Shown one piece after another: positions 15,929 to 16,989 of a stretch of 16,989 nt of DNA. Source of the DNA: Cyclostephanos tholiformis (taxonomy: Eukaryota > Bacillariophyta > Thalassiosirophyceae > Thalassiosirales > Thalassiosiraceae); NCBI GenBank assembly GCA_036939975.1, contig JALLPB010000365.1:1-16989 (forward strand), given 5' to 3'. A program made the position numbers and the translations under genes. The stretch's first letter is position 1; the number at the start of each line of letters is the position of its first letter. A model generated the notes under the pieces. The model made no database searches. It saw only the letters and a list, made by a program, of their open reading frames with translations, and was not told where the DNA came from.

Positions 15929-16989
15929 TCATATGCCACGACGACTGCCCCAAACGGCAGCCCCAAGCACGCCCAACTCGTCGCCCATCTCGCCCTCCGG
16001 CATGATCAATCGCTTGCTAGCGTATGTGTCACCCGCAAGGTACCCGACGGAACCGAACATAGACCTGCGTACCAACGGCATGCGCGCCCCTCCGCCAACC
16101 AAAATTACCGCGCGCAACGCGTGGGGAGTTTGCTCAGTGACCTCCAACGATCGAGCGATGGCGGAAGCGAAGAGAGTGGATAGGTCCACTGGCGGCGGCA
16201 GCGCTCGAGAAAGCACGTATCCCTCGTCGCCTCGAGCTTGTTGCCGAAGGAGGCGCGGCACGAGCACGCTCCCGACCCAATTTTCCATGGCGGCTTCAAC
16301 GACATTTCTCGAAATATCCGACCTGAGATGCCTCGGCTGTCTGGTCTTCATATCCATGGTCAGATACGGCACGTTGATCTCCGTCCGCGTCTTGTTGCTG
16401 AGCTCGCGTATCGCCGTGACGGACGCCTCATGCAGGCGCTGCAGCGCCGCGGGATCGTCAAGTTTCGGTCTCGTCGTGAACGTATTCGCCATTGCGTCGT
16501 CGTCGTGGTCGTGCTCGTCGTTGCCGCCAAGACTAGTCGGTCCGAAGAAATCCTCCGCGAGGCGACGTACTAGAAGGTCGATGGGCGTCTCGCCCCCGAA
16601 GGGCAATATCGCCGAGTACGTCACCTCATCGTCGGCCGACACGATAGAAACGCACGTCGACGTCCCCCCGACGTCGACCACCAACACCGGACATGTCTCC
16701 GCGGAAGATGGCAGGAGGCCGTAGTGCTCGGCTCCCGCCACGATCGCCACCGGCTCCGGCACGTAAACGGCGATGTCCTCGGGGGAGGATAGGCCGGCCG
16801 ATATCCGGCGGTATCGCTCCTCCCCCGGGAAGGCCTCCGTCGTCGTACGGGACGACGGGGGATGGAGGAATACCGGTCGGACGTCGTACGATCCGGTCGA
16901 ACGATCGGTCGACCCCACGAATAGCGGTGGAGGGGCGTCGCCTCTCGCGCCTGCCCCCCCCCCCCCCCCCCCCCCCCCCACCCCCCCCC
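15929..16989 (-). CDS. HSP70-like ATPase-domain protein, 5' partial, without a substrate-binding domain
   Basis: The minus-strand frame is open from the window edge to a TGA at 15931-15929. Its true start is outside the window or upstream of a poly-G tract; numbering here is from a GTG at 16981. It covers the second half of an HSP70 nucleotide-binding domain: YVPEPVAIVAGAEHYGL (73-89, equivalent to the INEPTAAA.AYGL region), the phosphate-2 loop VVDVGGTSTCVSIV (101-114), a crossing helix region (about 175-205), the adenosine motif ILVGGGARMP (293-302), and DELGVLGAAV (334-343), which normally closes the ATPase domain. The protein ends seven residues later, so the peptide-binding domain of canonical chaperones is missing. 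An acidic histidine-rich insert (about 154-163) is unusual. It may be a divergent co-chaperone-like or atypical HSP70. The first ~50 residues, encoded by and next to the C/G tract, may not be real coding sequence. Confidence 0.82.
   Translation of the reverse strand, partial: GGVGGGGGGGGAGARGDAPPPLFVGSTDRSTGSYDVRPVFLHPPSSRTTTEAFPGEERYRRISAGLSSPEDIAVYVPEPVAIVAGAEHYGLLPSSAETCPVLVVDVGGTSTCVSIVSADDEVTYSAILPFGGETPIDLLVRRLAEDFFGPTSLGGNDEHDHDDDAMANTFTTRPKLDDPAALQRLHEASVTAIRELSNKTRTEINVPYLTMDMKTRQPRHLRSDISRNVVEAAMENWVGSVLVPRLLRQQARGDEGYVLSRALPPPVDLSTLFASAIARSLEVTEQTPHALRAVILVGGGARMPLVRRSMFGSVGYLAGDTYASKRLIMPEGEMGDELGVLGAAVWGSRRGI
16954..16989. repeat. Long homopolymer tract: C26, A, C9
   Basis: On the plus strand, 26 consecutive C residues (16954-16979) are followed by one A and nine more C up to the window end. 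On the coding strand of the HSP70-like gene this is poly-G and would encode polyglycine. It may be a real G-quadruplex-forming tract, part of an intron, or an assembly edge artefact. Confidence 0.9.

Noticed and set aside
15840..16724. Plus-strand frame of 294 codons
   Set aside because: It is antisense to the HSP70-like frame, which has clear ATPase motifs; this one has none.
1..16989. CRISPR arrays, bacterial operons, tRNA or rRNA genes
   Set aside because: None was found. Introns, an LTR retrotransposon and gene types all indicate a nuclear eukaryotic genome.

Overview
The window looks like nuclear DNA of a diatom, probably a centric species. Three things point that way: an APS kinase / ATP sulfurylase / pyrophosphatase triple fusion (an arrangement known from stramenopiles), a Ty1/copia retrotransposon whose integrase and reverse transcriptase motifs resemble diatom CoDi-type elements, and short (about 105-115 nt) GT-AG introns. 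No species can be named from sequence alone.

Layout. (1) 1-6173: copia retrotransposon DNA, all on the minus strand. A complete LTR-gag-pol-LTR element (about 552-6173) is abutted head to tail by the 5' end of a second, diverged copy (gag at 1-514), and the LTR at 552-769 serves both. The complete element reads as one gag-pol frame interrupted by exactly three UGA codons. (2) 6174-10763: 4.6 kb of AT-richer, repeat-rich DNA with no convincing intact gene. It holds a CT tract, a decayed minus-strand gene fragment resembling transposon-associated SANT/Myb-like (DUF6818-type) proteins, remnants of a 48-bp-period repeat carrying TGACTCA sites, and several foldback sequences. (3) 10764-15362: GC-rich genic DNA. 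A secreted protein with a CBM6/CBM35-like domain (minus strand) lies head to head with the triple-fusion sulfate activation gene (plus strand), about 0.4 kb apart. I propose an extra first exon for the fusion gene, giving three exons. (4) 15363-15928: intergenic. (5) 15929-16989: an HSP70-like ATPase-domain gene on the minus strand, cut by the window edge inside a long poly-C/poly-G tract.

How the genes relate. The fusion enzyme makes APS from sulfate and ATP, phosphorylates it to PAPS, and hydrolyses the pyrophosphate released, which pulls the unfavourable first step forward. The neighbouring CBM-like protein is predicted to be exported and to bind polysaccharide. A link through sulfated polysaccharide metabolism is only a guess from the shared upstream region. 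The HSP70-like gene has no evident link to either. The most useful points for follow-up are the three-UGA gag-pol frame, the tandem LTR junction, the proposed N-terminal exon and membrane anchor of the PAPS-forming enzyme, and the apparently substrate-domain-less HSP70-like protein. I saw no clear evidence of a wholly new multi-gene system.
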